The translations under genes and the position numbers were made by a program. The notes beneath the pieces were generated by a model, which made no database searches, was not told the origin of the DNA, and worked only from the letters and a program-made list of their open reading frames with translations. Source: Sinorhizobium glycinis (GTDB lineage: Bacteria > Pseudomonadota > Alphaproteobacteria > Rhizobiales > Rhizobiaceae). Taken from it: 64,000 nt of DNA. This document shows positions 46,110-55,366 of this stretch, one piece after another. How positions within the stretch are numbered: position 1 is the stretch's first letter; the number at the start of each line of letters is the position of its first letter. The stretch covers positions 1,116,001-1,180,000 of the forward strand of contig NZ_LPUX01000053.1 in the NCBI RefSeq assembly GCF_001651865.1. The letters run 5' to 3'.

Positions 46110-46634
46110 TCACGTCAGCGTCGTCACGAGACGGCCCATCGCTTCGTCAACAAGAGGAATGCGTTCCCACAGCACCCTACCCGCGACGATTGGCACGTCG
46201 TCGCGGTCGTTCGGACCGGTCTCGACGACAAGCGATGACGTTTGATCGTGGTACCAGCCAAGGTCTTGCAGCGTGCTCTCGGCCTGCCGGATAGCCTCAG
46301 AGGCGTAACGGAACATCGGCGTCCCGAGCAGGTCTCGCCGCCATTCCCTCCGACGGAGCGGTGACGCCGCCAGCAGCCGATGCGAGTGGTCGCAGATGAG
46401 ATGGACGCGAGCCGTCGACGTTTCGACCAGCCGCTTGATGGCCGCGTCCGCAGCCGATGCCGGGCGTGCGAAGAGGCGTTCAAGGGCCGCGCGCTGCTCC
46501 TCGGCAGGTGTCAGGACGCCCGTCTCCCAGCGCGATACGGTCGCCTGCGTGACGCCCAGGAGCTCCGCCACGTGACTCTGCTTGATGCCGCGCATGAGCC
46601 GCAAGCGCTTCAGAGCTCGCCCGGTGTAAAGCAT
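46110..46634 (-). CDS. XRE-family transcriptional regulator
   Basis: 174 residues. An N-terminal helix-turn-helix (about 4-55, LKRLRLMRGIKQSHVAELLG and TQATVSRWETG) is followed by a C-terminal domain of unknown ligand specificity. The second ATG (46634) is chosen because AAGGAG lies six bases upstream; the ATG at 46640 abuts it. It diverges from the DMT transporter gene 47 bases away, which is therefore its likely target. Confidence 0.88.
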   Translation of the reverse strand: MLYTGRALKRLRLMRGIKQSHVAELLGVTQATVSRWETGVLTPAEEQRAALERLFARPASAADAAIKRLVETSTARVHLICDHSHRLLAASPLRRREWRRDLLGTPMFRYASEAIRQAESTLQDLGWYHDQTSSLVVETGPNDRDDVPIVAGRVLWERIPLVDEAMGRLVTTLT

Positions 46635-46681
46635 TGCCATCTCCTTCGACGCGTACAGTCGCCGCTTTTGCCCCTCGATCG

Positions 46682-47624
46682 ATGAAGGGTTATACCAGCA
46701 TCCGGGCTCAGCCAAGAAAAAGTGGCGATCGATATCTCTATCTGTCGCTCGCGATGATGCTGGTGGGCAGCACGGTAATCGCGAGCAAGATCATCAGCTC
46801 CGGCCTGCCGCCCTTCACGGCGACGGCGCTGCGTTTCGCCATCGCCGTGCCGCCTTTCCTGCTCCTCCTTCGTCTGACCGCAACACCCAGGCCGCGCCTC
46901 ACCAGAGGGGACTGGGGCATTCTGCTCCTGCAAGCGGGTGCGGGCAGCGTCGGCTATACGACCCTGCTCATTTCCGGTCTGAAGCTGGCACCGGCGGCCG
47001 ACGCCGGCGTCATCATCGGAACGCTTCCGGTCGTCTCGGCCACGATCGCCGTCGTGGTGCTGGGTGAGCGGCCGCAGCGCTCCATACTCCTGGCCACCAC
47101 CCTGGCCGCCGCCGGCGTTCTGGCAATTGCCTCCCGGCCCGATGCCAACAGCCAACACTCGCTCGCGGGCGGCGCCCTGATCCTCGGAGCGGTCGTCTGC
47201 GAAGGGCTGTTCATCCTTCTCAACAAGCGCCTGAAGACGGCCATTGCGCCGCTCGCCCTTTCATGCCTGATGGCGTGTCTCGGCGGCGCGATCGCCGCGC
47301 CGATTGCGCTTGCGGAACGTCCCTGGGCAGTCTCCATCAACGCGCCGGCCGTTTGCCGCGGTGGTCTATTATGCGCTCGTGCCGACAGTCGGCGGCTTCG
47401 TGCTCTGGTATGCGGGACTGGCGAAAGTGAGCGGCACGGAAGCTTCGGTCTTCACGGCGCTGGCGCCGGTCTCCGCCGTGCTCCTTGCATTCGCCGCACT
47501 CGGCGAGCCGTTGACGCTTAACCAGCTGCTCGGCGTCGGTTGCGTGCTTGCTGCGGTGCTGTGCGTCGCCGCTCCCGCCTTGAAGACCCCGAACGGCCTG
47601 CATACGCAGTCCGAAGCCAGATAA
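46682..47624 (+). pseudogene. EamA (DMT) family transporter, frameshifted
   Basis: Two reading frames together make one drug/metabolite transporter of about 310 residues. The first runs from the ATG at 46682 through about eight membrane segments (for example LSLAMMLVGSTVIASKI, GWGILLL-like, GALILGAVVCEGLFILL). It then leaves the family pattern after SINAPA near 47350. The second frame carries the rest (FAAVVYYALVPTVGGFVLWY and LAPVSAVLLAFAALGEPLTL) to 47624. A one-base insertion (or two-base loss) near position 47351 would explain it. It may be a true mutation or a sequencing error. Confidence 0.85.
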
Positions 47625-47638
47625 GCAAAGGGATGGCT

Positions 47639-48331
47639 ATGTCTTTTCAACATTCGACCGATATGTGGAGCGACTTCCCCGAACTCGCGGCGGGTGTTCT
47701 TCATGTGGAAGGCATCCATCGGGGCGTGTCTGTCGAGGCGCATATCACGCGGTTCGAGGCTTTGGCGAGAGTCCGGCTTGCAGGAGGTGCGGAAGGTGAC
47801 CTTCCCGAAATTCAGGCTTGGCGTCGCGCCTTCTCGCGCATGGGGCTCAAGCCGACGCAATACCGCAGCGCTTCAGAGGCGCTGCTCCGGCGGTTCAGGA
47901 AGGAAGGAACGCTGCCAAAAATCCATCCGCTGATCGATCTTTGCAACGCGGCTTCACTCGCCTACGCCGTTCCGGTTGCTGTCTTCGACCTGGCGAGGGT
48001 CGCAGGCGATCTGAAGGTCCGGCCTGCCTTCGGCGATGAAATCTACACGACATTCTCCGGCAATGTGGAACTTCCCGAGCCGCAGGAGGTCATCTTTGTC
48101 GACGCGTCAGGGCGTGCCCATGCGCGACGTTGGACCAATCGTCAGAGCGGATACTCGGCCGTCCGCGACGAGACGGCGCGCGTGCTGATCGTCGCCGAGG
48201 CGCTGCATGCCGGCGCCGAAGCCGATGTCAGGCGGCTCGTCGATGAACTGGATACGGCTATCCGCGCGATCTGGTCCGTCACGCCGCGGACCGCGATATT
48301 GACCGGCTCGGCACCGCGTTTTGATTTTTGA
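47639..48331 (+). CDS. B3/B4 tRNA-binding-domain protein
   Basis: 230 residues of the B3/B4 domain, otherwise found in phenylalanyl-tRNA synthetase beta, here as a stand-alone protein. The domain signature is WRRAFSRMGLKPTQYRSASEALLRR (split), followed by IHPLIDLCNAASLAYAVPVAVFDL. Possible roles are RNA or tRNA quality control, but unproven. The start at 47639 has AAAGGG upstream. It follows the transporter pseudogene by 14 bases and the XRE regulator diverges from that gene, so the three probably form one unit. Confidence 0.82.
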   Translation: MSFQHSTDMWSDFPELAAGVLHVEGIHRGVSVEAHITRFEALARVRLAGGAEGDLPEIQAWRRAFSRMGLKPTQYRSASEALLRRFRKEGTLPKIHPLIDLCNAASLAYAVPVAVFDLARVAGDLKVRPAFGDEIYTTFSGNVELPEPQEVIFVDASGRAHARRWTNRQSGYSAVRDETARVLIVAEALHAGAEADVRRLVDELDTAIRAIWSVTPRTAILTGSAPRFDF

Positions 48332-48368
48332 CCAGCGCGGGGGGCGCCTATCGGCTTTCGCGCATTGG

Positions 48369-48494
48369 CCCCTGATCCGCCTGCCGGCACCTTCTCCCCG
48401 CAAGCGGGGCGAAGGGATGTGCCGCGGCCTCCGAATCCCCTCTCCTGCATGCGGGAAGAGGGCTAGTCCTCGGGTTAAACCCGAGGAGAGGGGC
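48369..48494 (-). repeat. RIME-like palindromic element, copy 6
   Basis: About 126 bases in reverse orientation, opening CCCCTGATCCGCCTGCCGGC and ending CCTCGGGTTAAACCCGAGGA GAGGGGC-like. Hairpins are CTTCTCCCCGCAAGCGGGGCGAAG and CCTCTCCTGCATGCGGGAAGAGG. It lies between the convergent B3/B4 gene and prfC and could stop transcription from both sides. Confidence 0.88.
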
Positions 48495-48544
48495 AATTCC
48501 GCCCGAATTCCCGCCGCCGTTGAGAGGGGATTCGACGGATCTCG

Positions 48545-50128
48545 TCACGCCGCCTTGGCGACGTGATATTCCTTGATCGCCACCATCTTGATCGCCGGAT
48601 AGCGTTCCGCCTCGTAGCGCAGCGAGAAGCTGTCCTGCGCCATGAAGACCGGGTCGCCGTCGAGGTCGCGGGCGATGTCGCCGCGGCGCGCCGCAATGAA
48701 CTTGTCGAGTTCGGCCGGATTGTCGGCAGAGACCCAGCGGCAGACGGAGAAGCGCGACATTTCGAAGGAGACGGGCAGGCCGTATTCCGCCTGCAGGCGC
48801 TCCTTCAGGACGTCGAGCTGCAGCGCGCCGACGACGCCGACGATGGCCGGCGCGCCGTCGTCCGGAGAGAAGAGCTGCACGACGCCCTCCTCCGCCATCT
48901 GCTGCAGCGCCTCCTTCAGCTTCTTTGCCTTCATCGCATCCTCGAGCCGGACGCGGCGGAGAATCTCCGGCGCGAAGTTCGGCACGCCCTGGAAGACGAG
49001 CGGCTCGCCTTCGGTCAGCGTGTCGCCGATCCTGAGCGTGCCGTGGTTCGGGATGCCGACGACGTCGCCGGCGAAGGCGGTATCGGCGAGCTGGCGCTGC
49101 GAGGCGAAGAAGAATTGCGGTGCGGTGAGCCCCATCTGCTTGCCGGTGCGCGACAGCCGCGCCTTCATGCCGCGCTCGAGCTTACCCGAGCAGACGCGGA
49201 CGAAGGCAATGCGGTCGCGATGGTTCGGATCCATGTTGGCCTGGATCTTGAAGACGAAGGCGGTCATCCGGTCGTCGGTCGCTTCCACGGTGCGGATGTC
49301 GGCGACCTGGGCGCGCGGCGGCGGGGCGAAGTCGCCAAGCGCATGAATCAGGTCGCGGACGCCGAAATTGCGGAGCGCCGAGCCGAAGAAGACCGGCGTC
49401 AGATGGCCTTCGAGGAAAGCCTTGCGGTCGAACGGCTTGCAGGCCTCGATCGCCAGCATCGTCTCCTCGATGAAGGCGTCGCGCTCGTTCTCCGGCAGGC
49501 GGTGCGAGGCCAATTCCGGTTCGTTGACCTTGGTCAGGCGCTCCTGCGTGTCGGCGCCGCGCACCTCGTTGGTGGCGAGATGATAGGTACCGCAGAAGGT
49601 CTTGGAGCGGCCGATCGGCCAGGTGACCGGGGCGCAGTCCAGCGCCAGCTTGTGCTCGACCTCGTCGAGGATCTCGAAGGGGTCGCGGCTCTCGCGGTCC
49701 ATCTTGTTGACGAAGGTGATGATCGGGATGTCGCGCAGGCGGCAGACTTCGAAGAGCTTCAAGGTCCGCGGCTCGATGCCCTTGGCGGCGTCGATCACCA
49801 TGACCGCGGCGTCCACCGCCGTCAGCGTGCGATAGGTATCGTCGGCGAAGTCCTCGTGGCCGGGCGTATCGAGCAGGTTGAAGACCGTGTCGTTGTATTC
49901 GAAGGTCATCACCGAGGTGACGACCGAGATGCCGCGCTCGCGTTCGATCTTCATCCAGTCCGAACGGGTCTGGATGCGATCCTTCTTGGCCTTCACCTCG
50001 CCGGCGAGCTGGATCGCACCGCCGAACAGCAGCAGCTTTTCGGTGAGCGTCGTCTTACCGGCGTCCGGATGCGAAATGATCGCAAATGTGCGGCGGCGGG
50101 AGACCGCCTCGGCAATGCTTTCGGCCAT
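48545..50128 (-). CDS. prfC: Peptide chain release factor 3
   Basis: Translational GTPase that recycles RF1/RF2. The 527-residue product has the G domain with SHPDAGKTTL, DTPGHEDF and NKMDR, the RF3-specific long switch region and the C-terminal domain. I chose the ATG at 50128 (MAESIAEAVSRR); the upstream open frame lacks coding character. It diverges from dut across about 100 bases. Confidence 0.95.
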   Translation of the reverse strand: MAESIAEAVSRRRTFAIISHPDAGKTTLTEKLLLFGGAIQLAGEVKAKKDRIQTRSDWMKIERERGISVVTSVMTFEYNDTVFNLLDTPGHEDFADDTYRTLTAVDAAVMVIDAAKGIEPRTLKLFEVCRLRDIPIITFVNKMDRESRDPFEILDEVEHKLALDCAPVTWPIGRSKTFCGTYHLATNEVRGADTQERLTKVNEPELASHRLPENERDAFIEETMLAIEACKPFDRKAFLEGHLTPVFFGSALRNFGVRDLIHALGDFAPPPRAQVADIRTVEATDDRMTAFVFKIQANMDPNHRDRIAFVRVCSGKLERGMKARLSRTGKQMGLTAPQFFFASQRQLADTAFAGDVVGIPNHGTLRIGDTLTEGEPLVFQGVPNFAPEILRRVRLEDAMKAKKLKEALQQMAEEGVVQLFSPDDGAPAIVGVVGALQLDVLKERLQAEYGLPVSFEMSRFSVCRWVSADNPAELDKFIAARRGDIARDLDGDPVFMAQDSFSLRYEAERYPAIKMVAIKEYHVAKAA

Positions 50129-50226
50129 GATCTGAGTATCCTGTGAGTTGCGGCGTCCTTTACAGGCTCGGGCGCCAATATGCAATTGACTGCCGGGAGA
50201 CCGACGCTGCTTATGGCGGAATGGCC

Positions 50227-50694
50227 ATGCATAATTCCGAAAACCACCCTGCTCTCGTTCTCGTCCGCCTGCCGCATGCGCAGGATCTCGACCTGCCGGC
50301 CTATGAGACGGCGGGGGCCGCGGGCATGGACCTGCGCGCCGCCGTGCCGGCAGATCAGCCGATGACGATCGCGCCGGGCGGGCGAGCGCTGGTGCCGACG
50401 GGTTTCGTCTTCGAAATCCCGGCAGGCTACGAGGGGCAGGTGCGTCCCCGCTCCGGCCTCGCCTTCAAGCACGGCATCACCTGCCTCAACACGCCGGGCA
50501 CCATCGACAGCGACTATCGCGGCGAGGTGAAGGTGCTGCTGGTCAATCTCGGTGAAGCGGATTTCGTCGTCGAGCGCGGCATGCGCATTGCCCAGATGGT
50601 CATCGCGCCGGTCATCCAGGTGGCGATCCGCGAGGCTGACGGCGCTAGCTCGACCGCCCGCGGCGCCGGCGGCTTCGGCTCGACCGGCATCTGA
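50227..50694 (+). CDS. dut: Deoxyuridine 5'-triphosphate nucleotidohydrolase (dUTPase)
   Basis: Hydrolyses dUTP to dUMP, keeping uracil out of DNA. All five trimeric-dUTPase motifs are present in order: [40 protein letters not shown] and GAGGFGSTG. Either ATG 50221 or 50227 could be used; the latter (155 residues) has GGCGGA at a better distance. A tautomerase remnant follows directly. Confidence 0.95.
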   Translation: MHNSENHPALVLVRLPHAQDLDLPAYETAGAAGMDLRAAVPADQPMTIAPGGRALVPTGFVFEIPAGYEGQVRPRSGLAFKHGITCLNTPGTIDSDYRGEVKVLLVNLGEADFVVERGMRIAQMVIAPVIQVAIREADGASSTARGAGGFGSTGI

Positions 50695-50707
50695 TCAGTC
50701 CGGATGA

Positions 50708-50941
50708 AGGCAGAGCAGGAAGCCGGATGATCTGGTGGTGATAGAAATCACCATGCGCCGCGGGCGGAGCGATGCCATGAAACGCACCCTTTATGCATTG
50801 ATCACCAGCCGGCTCGAAGAAGCGAGCATTTCACCGAAGGACGTGTTCATCTTCATGCACGAGAACGACTATTCCGACTGGTCGGTCGGCAACGGTGCCT
50901 TCGCAATGGCGATTGTCCAGCAACGGGGCGCCGACGCATGA
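50708..50941 (+). pseudogene. C-terminal remnant of a tautomerase-family protein
   Basis: The frame from about 50708 encodes about 77 residues (KPDDLVVIEITMRRGRSDAMKRTLY, then DVFIFMHENDYSDWSVGNGA). This corresponds to the second half of a 4-oxalocrotonate-tautomerase-like protein of about 130 residues. The first half, including the N-terminal catalytic proline, is missing, with a TGA at 50705 just after the dut stop. A GTG at 50735 could still start a 68-residue product. I read it as a truncated gene, perhaps from a deletion beside dut. Confidence 0.6.
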
Positions 50942-50991
50942 ACGGCGATCGCGGACACATTGCGAGTTCTATCACAAATCCGTAGCTCTTT

Positions 50992-51447
50992 TCAGGAATG
51001 CACTGCGCCCTTGGTGAGCGGCGGCAGCCGCCGCTTGACCGGCGTCGACTTGACGATCGAAGTGTTGGTCTGCGCCTTTTCGGCGATGCGGTCGAGGATC
51101 GTGTCGAGCTCGGCCATGTCGCGGACGAGGAGCTTGGCGACGAAGCAATCGTCACCGGTGATCTTGTCGCATTCGACGATCTCCGGCGTGTCCTGGATCA
51201 GCCTTTCGACGATGTGCAGCATGCCCGGCATGGGCCGGACGCGGACCACCGCCTGCAGCGGATAGCCGAGCCGCGCCGGGTTCACCGAGACGGTGAAGCC
51301 GTTGATCACGCCGCGCTCCTCGAGCTTGCGCAGCCTCTCGGCCGCGCTCGGCGAGGAGAGCCCCGCTTCCAGCGCGAGTTCCTTCAAGGAGACGCGGGCA
51401 TTCGCCGCGAGAATTTCGAGAATGCGACGGTCAAGCTCGTCCAGCAT
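50992..51447 (-). CDS. Lrp/AsnC family transcriptional regulator
   Basis: 151 residues: a winged helix-turn-helix (about 3-52, RRILEILAANARVSLKELAL and LSSPSAAERLRKLEERG) and the C-terminal RAM ligand-binding domain (about 65-150). The RAM loop suggests an amino-acid effector. The ATG at 51447 has GAGG upstream; ATG 51459 is an alternative. It diverges from the DMT exporter gene 133 bases away, a common arrangement in which the regulator controls an amino-acid exporter. Confidence 0.9.
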   Translation of the reverse strand: MLDELDRRILEILAANARVSLKELALEAGLSSPSAAERLRKLEERGVINGFTVSVNPARLGYPLQAVVRVRPMPGMLHIVERLIQDTPEIVECDKITGDDCFVAKLLVRDMAELDTILDRIAEKAQTNTSIVKSTPVKRRLPPLTKGAVHS

Positions 51448-51580
51448 CGGCAACCTCATAAGGAATTTTCGGCAATATGCCTTGCATGATTAGGCATTGT
51501 TCCACATTCTCCTATACTAATCCATATATTCCTTGCAGCAGACTCATTACTCTTCCCTCAACTCAGGAATGGAGGGAGTG

Positions 51581-52492
51581 ATGGACAGGGATTTGCGGCG
51601 CGGTAGCGCGGAGATGACAGCGGCGATGCTGATTTCCGGGACGATCGGCTGGTTCGTCTTGATGTCGGGACAGCCGGTGGCCGGCGTCGTCTTCTGGCGC
51701 TGCGTCTTCGGGGCCGCGACGCTCGCCATCCTTGCCGTGGCGTTCGGCCTCCTCGATCTCAGGCACTTGCGGCCGAGAGTGGTCGCCCTCTCCGTGCTCG
51801 GCGGTGTGGCGATCGTCGTCAACTGGCTCCTGCTTTTCGAAGCCTACTCCCACGCCTCGATCTCGATCGCGACGATGGTCTATAACACGCAGCCCTTCAT
51901 GCTGCTCGGTCTCGGGGCGCTTTTCCTCGGCGAAAAGATCACCCCCGCCAAGCTCTTCTGGCTCTCGGTCTCCTTCGTCGGCATGGTGGCGATCGTGTCC
52001 GCCAAGCCGGCGGGCGGCACAGGAACCGGCGACTATCTCGCGGGCATCGCCCTCTCGCTCGGCGCCGCTTTCTTCTACGCCATCGCGGCGATCGTCACCA
52101 AGCTGCTCAAGGGCACGCCGCCGCAGCTTATCGCGCTGATCCAGGTCCTCACCGGCGCAGCGATGCTCGCCCCCTTTGCGATCGTGGCGCCGCTGCCGCA
52201 GACCGCGTTCCAGTGGACGCTGCTGATCGCCATCGGCGTCGTCCATACCGGCATCATGTACATCCTGCTCTATGGGGCGATCCAGCGGTTGCCGACCCAT
52301 GTGACGGGCGCGCTTTCCTTCATCTACCCGATCGCAGCGATCCTCGTCGATCGGATCGCCTTCGGACATGCGCTGCAACCGGTGCAGATCGCCGGATCGG
52401 CGGCAATCCTGCTGGCGGCCGCCGGCACCAATCTCGGCTGGACCCTTCGTTCGATGCCGCTTATCAAACGGCAGACCGAACGGAGCGCCTGA
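51581..52492 (+). CDS. EamA (DMT) family transporter
   Basis: 303 residues, ten predicted membrane segments in two EamA repeats (about 10-140 and 150-290). Segments include GTIGWFVLMSGQPVAGVVFW-type and VAIVVNWLLLFEAYSHAS. The substrate is probably an amino acid or another metabolite, judging by the divergent Lrp gene. I chose the ATG at 51581 after GGAGGGAG. The stop overlaps the next gene by one base (TGATG). Confidence 0.9.
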   Translation: MDRDLRRGSAEMTAAMLISGTIGWFVLMSGQPVAGVVFWRCVFGAATLAILAVAFGLLDLRHLRPRVVALSVLGGVAIVVNWLLLFEAYSHASISIATMVYNTQPFMLLGLGALFLGEKITPAKLFWLSVSFVGMVAIVSAKPAGGTGTGDYLAGIALSLGAAFFYAIAAIVTKLLKGTPPQLIALIQVLTGAAMLAPFAIVAPLPQTAFQWTLLIAIGVVHTGIMYILLYGAIQRLPTHVTGALSFIYPIAAILVDRIAFGHALQPVQIAGSAAILLAAAGTNLGWTLRSMPLIKRQTERSA

Positions 52493-52797
52493 TGATCACC
52501 TGCTACCTGAAATACGTCATCGACCCTTACAAGCTCAAGGAATTCGAGCACTACGCCAAGCTCTGGATTCCGCTCGTCAATCGGCTCGGGGGCACGCATC
52601 ACGGCTATTTCATGCCGCATGAGGGGGCCAACAACATCGCGCTGGCGCTCTTCAGCTTTCCTTCGCTTGCAGCCTACGAATCCTATCGCGAGAAGATGGC
52701 TGCGGATCCCGAATGCCAGGCGGCCTTCGCCTATGCCGAGGAGACGCGCTGTATCCTCAGCTATGAGCGCAGCTTCATGCGGCCGATGTTCGAATGA
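52492..52797 (+). CDS. NIPSNAP family protein
   Basis: 101 residues, ferredoxin-like fold (YLKYVIDPYKLKEFEHYAKLWIPL, HHGYFMPHEGANNIALALF). Functions of bacterial members are unknown; the family includes vesicle-related human proteins and monooxygenase-like proteins. It is translationally coupled to the exporter by a TGATG overlap, so it likely belongs to the same Lrp-controlled operon. Its 3' end overlaps the convergent cyclotransferase gene by 37 bases. Confidence 0.88.
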   Translation: MITCYLKYVIDPYKLKEFEHYAKLWIPLVNRLGGTHHGYFMPHEGANNIALALFSFPSLAAYESYREKMAADPECQAAFAYAEETRCILSYERSFMRPMFE

Positions 52798-53516
52798 GCC
52801 TCGATCGAGGGCGCATAGCCGGTGTCGCGCTCGATGCGCTCTGCTACAAGCGCCTGCAGGCGCCACAAATTGCGGTCCCGAATGCCGCGCGCCTCGAGAT
52901 GCATGACTGTGTTGAGTAGATACTCCGCGCCCGAGCCGACATGACCGCAGGCGCGCGCCAGGACGTCGGCCACGGCTTCGAGAGACAGGCTCCCTTCATA
53001 GAAGGGCGAAGCGCGATTCATGACGAAGGCCAGGGCCGGAACGGAACCGCGCGCTGTCTCGACCCTGATCCAGCGCGGCATGCTGTTTGGCGGCTTATAG
53101 GTGAACTCACGCCGAAAGAGCTTTCGGAGCTGGCCTTCGAGGTTGTCGTTCGGCAGTTCATAAAGGACGCCCCGGCACTGGCCCCCACGATCGAGCGCCA
53201 TCATGAGGCCGGGCTCCTCGGGTGTTCCCCGGAAACGGAGCATCCGGAAGCAAAACGATCGGTGCCAGCCCCGGGCAACGCCAATCTCCTCGCTGACGTG
53301 TTCGATCTCCGGCTTCCAGATCAATGATCCGTAGGCGAAGAGCAAGGTTGGCGAGCCCGGAGCGGGACGGCTCCTTGTCATCCGCGCCACCCAGTCGTCA
53401 TAATCCGCGTCGCTGTGCAGATCTAACCCGATCCCCGGGCCGCCGTCGGCAATCGCTCTGTGGACCTGGGCGACGTGGGCGAGGGTCAAGCTGAGTGATC
53501 GTGGTTTGCCGGACAC
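52761..53516 (-). CDS. ChaC-type gamma-glutamylcyclotransferase
   Basis: Probable glutathione-specific gamma-glutamylcyclotransferase, 251 residues. The diagnostic YGSL motif is in LLFAYGSLIWKPE, with FRFRGTPEEPGLMMALDRGG following and the family glutamate in PFYEGSL. No ATG is available. I prefer the GTG at 53516 because GGAG precedes it; a TTG at 53615 in the same frame is the alternative. It converges on, and overlaps, the NIPSNAP gene. Confidence 0.85.
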   Translation of the reverse strand: MSGKPRSLSLTLAHVAQVHRAIADGGPGIGLDLHSDADYDDWVARMTRSRPAPGSPTLLFAYGSLIWKPEIEHVSEEIGVARGWHRSFCFRMLRFRGTPEEPGLMMALDRGGQCRGVLYELPNDNLEGQLRKLFRREFTYKPPNSMPRWIRVETARGSVPALAFVMNRASPFYEGSLSLEAVADVLARACGHVGSGAEYLLNTVMHLEARGIRDRNLWRLQALVAERIERDTGYAPSIEAHSNIGRMKLRS

Positions 53517-53930
53517 GTCGAAGATCTCCGCGAAGACGGAGAGAATGGAGCAGCGGCTGATCGGAAGCAAGCCGCCGCCGCCTCGCTCTGCCTGGCGCCT
53601 CGGCAACCATGCCAAGTCAGGGCGAAGCCGACGCGGTCTTGGATTTCTTTCCGTCCACGGTGTTCCGGAAAGGCGCGTTATCCACCGGCGCTAAAGCAAC
53701 GCCGTTCTTGTTGACCGATCATTTTTCTCGCAACGATGCCGGCGCCACTGTCCAATGGATTTCTTTTCCCTAATCACGGTTCCGTGCAAACTGAAAAAAG
53801 ATTCCCCAAACAGCGTTCCTGCTGTCGCTTTTTCCTCCGGCCCGGCCAGATCCGCGGCTTCCCGTTCTGGAACGGACCTTCCGTAGTTCCTATTCTCACG
53901 ACAAGCATTTTGTACGACGGGAGAAGCACA
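53517..53930. other. Non-coding region upstream of cysK
   Basis: About 414 bases between divergent gene starts. A short inverted repeat CCGTTC-TG-GAACGG lies at about 53861-53874, about 60 bases before cysK, a possible regulator site. The rest contains no open frame with family features. A TTATCCACC near 53678 is one mismatch away from a DnaA box and is probably chance. Confidence 0.5.
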
Positions 53931-54899
53931 ATGCCAGAAGCGCGCAAGCCCGGCCGTGGCCGGGTCTTTTCATCGATCACCGAGACGATCGGCGACACTC
54001 CCATCGTGCGGCTGGACAGGCTCGCCAGCGAAAAGGGCGTCAGGGCGAACCTTCTCGCCAAGCTGGAATTCTTCAACCCGATCGCTTCGGTCAAGGACCG
54101 CATCGGCGTTGCCATGGTCGAAGCGCTCGAGGCGCAGGGCAAGATCGCGCCCGGCCGCACCACACTCATCGAGCCGACCTCCGGCAACACGGGAATCGCG
54201 CTCGCCTTCGTGGCCGCCGCCAAGGGCTACAGGCTGATCCTCACCATGCCGGAAACCATGTCGGTCGAGCGGCGCAAGATGCTGACGCTGCTCGGCGCCG
54301 AGTTGGTGCTGACCGAAGGAGCCAAAGGCATGAAGGGCGCCATCGCCAAGGCGCAGGAACTCACCGAGACGCTGCCCGACGCGGTCATTCCGCAGCAGTT
54401 CGAAAACCCCGCCAATCCGGAGATCCACCGCAGGACGACGGCGGAGGAAATCTGGAACGACACCGAAGGCAGCGTCGACATCCTCGTCTCCGGCATCGGC
54501 ACCGGCGGCACGATCACCGGCGCCGGCCAGGTGCTGAAGGCCCGCAAACCGTCGGTCAAGGTTATCGCCGTCGAGCCCGAGGAATCGCCGGTTCTGTCCG
54601 GCGGCGCACCCGGTCCGCACAGGATCCAGGGGATCGGCGCCGGCTTCGCGCCGCCGATCCTCGACACCACGATCTATGACGAGGTGATCACGGTGAACGC
54701 CGCCGAAGCCGTCGAGGCGGCGCGTCTCGTCGCCAGGCTCGAAGGCGTGCCGGTCGGTATTTCCTCCGGTGCGGCGCTGCAGGCCGCGATCGAGGTCGGC
54801 CGGCGCGAGGAGAACGCCGGCAAGACCATCGTGGTGATCATACCGTCCTTCGCCGAGCGTTATCTTTCGACGGTGCTGTTCGAGGGGCTGGGGGCGTAG
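53931..54899 (+). CDS. cysK: Cysteine synthase A
   Basis: PLP-dependent O-acetylserine sulfhydrylase, last step of cysteine synthesis. The 322-residue protein has the PLP lysine Lys55 in [11 protein letters not shown], the substrate loop PTSGNTGI, and the phosphate loop GTGGT. CGGGAGAAG precedes the ATG. The gene is alone, with 414 bases of regulatory space upstream. Family confusion with CysM is possible, but the length and motif order favour CysK. Confidence 0.93.
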   Translation: MPEARKPGRGRVFSSITETIGDTPIVRLDRLASEKGVRANLLAKLEFFNPIASVKDRIGVAMVEALEAQGKIAPGRTTLIEPTSGNTGIALAFVAAAKGYRLILTMPETMSVERRKMLTLLGAELVLTEGAKGMKGAIAKAQELTETLPDAVIPQQFENPANPEIHRRTTAEEIWNDTEGSVDILVSGIGTGGTITGAGQVLKARKPSVKVIAVEPEESPVLSGGAPGPHRIQGIGAGFAPPILDTTIYDEVITVNAAEAVEAARLVARLEGVPVGISSGAALQAAIEVGRREENAGKTIVVIIPSFAERYLSTVLFEGLGA

Positions 54900-55041
54900 A
54901 CGCAAGTCCCTCGATGGCCCCTTTATAGGATCCGCCGGCGCTGTTTAGCGACACGGCCATGTCGCGTCCCACTCGCCGGACCTCTTCATGAGTCGGCCTT
55001 GGCCAACGCAGCCTTCGCATTCCCCACATCCGCGTCGTGAT

Positions 55042-55341
55042 TCACCTTTGAGGCGAAGCTCGGCGGCATTGAAGGGGTCGCGCCGTGCGATGCCCTGAAA
55101 CTTGATCTCTGCCGCCTGGAAGCTGAGCATTGGCCGTGCCAATTCCCTCCTTCGACACGATAGTCATCGACTGGCCGGCTCTTGTTCCGTAAGAAAGCTT
55201 GCCGAGGTCGTCGGCCGCAACGGACGGGCCTGCCATCGCAGGGAAAACGCCTATCACGATAACGACCGCAAAGACGAGGCGCTTCGGTTGGCGGGTATCG
55301 CTGGTGAAAAACACGATGCTGGAGCCTTTGGGAACATTCAA
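55042..55341 (-). CDS. Hypothetical secreted protein, possibly degraded
   Basis: 99 residues starting with a good signal peptide (LVFAVVIVIGVFPAMAGPSVAA), then DLGKLSYGTRAGQSMTIVSKEGIGTANA. The last third (QLPGGRDQVSGHRTARPLQC) has a composition like a wrong-frame translation, so a frameshift near 55130 is likely; the other frame stays open to 54945. I recognise no family. It lies between cysK and the comM-type gene. Confidence 0.4.
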   Translation of the reverse strand: MNVPKGSSIVFFTSDTRQPKRLVFAVVIVIGVFPAMAGPSVAADDLGKLSYGTRAGQSMTIVSKEGIGTANAQLPGGRDQVSGHRTARPLQCRRASPQR

Positions 55342-55366
55342 TCGCGTGTAACTGGGCGCAACATCC

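Noticed and set aside
53678-53686. DnaA box-like TTATCCACC before cysK
   Set aside because: A single nine-base near match with no neighbours, expected by chance.
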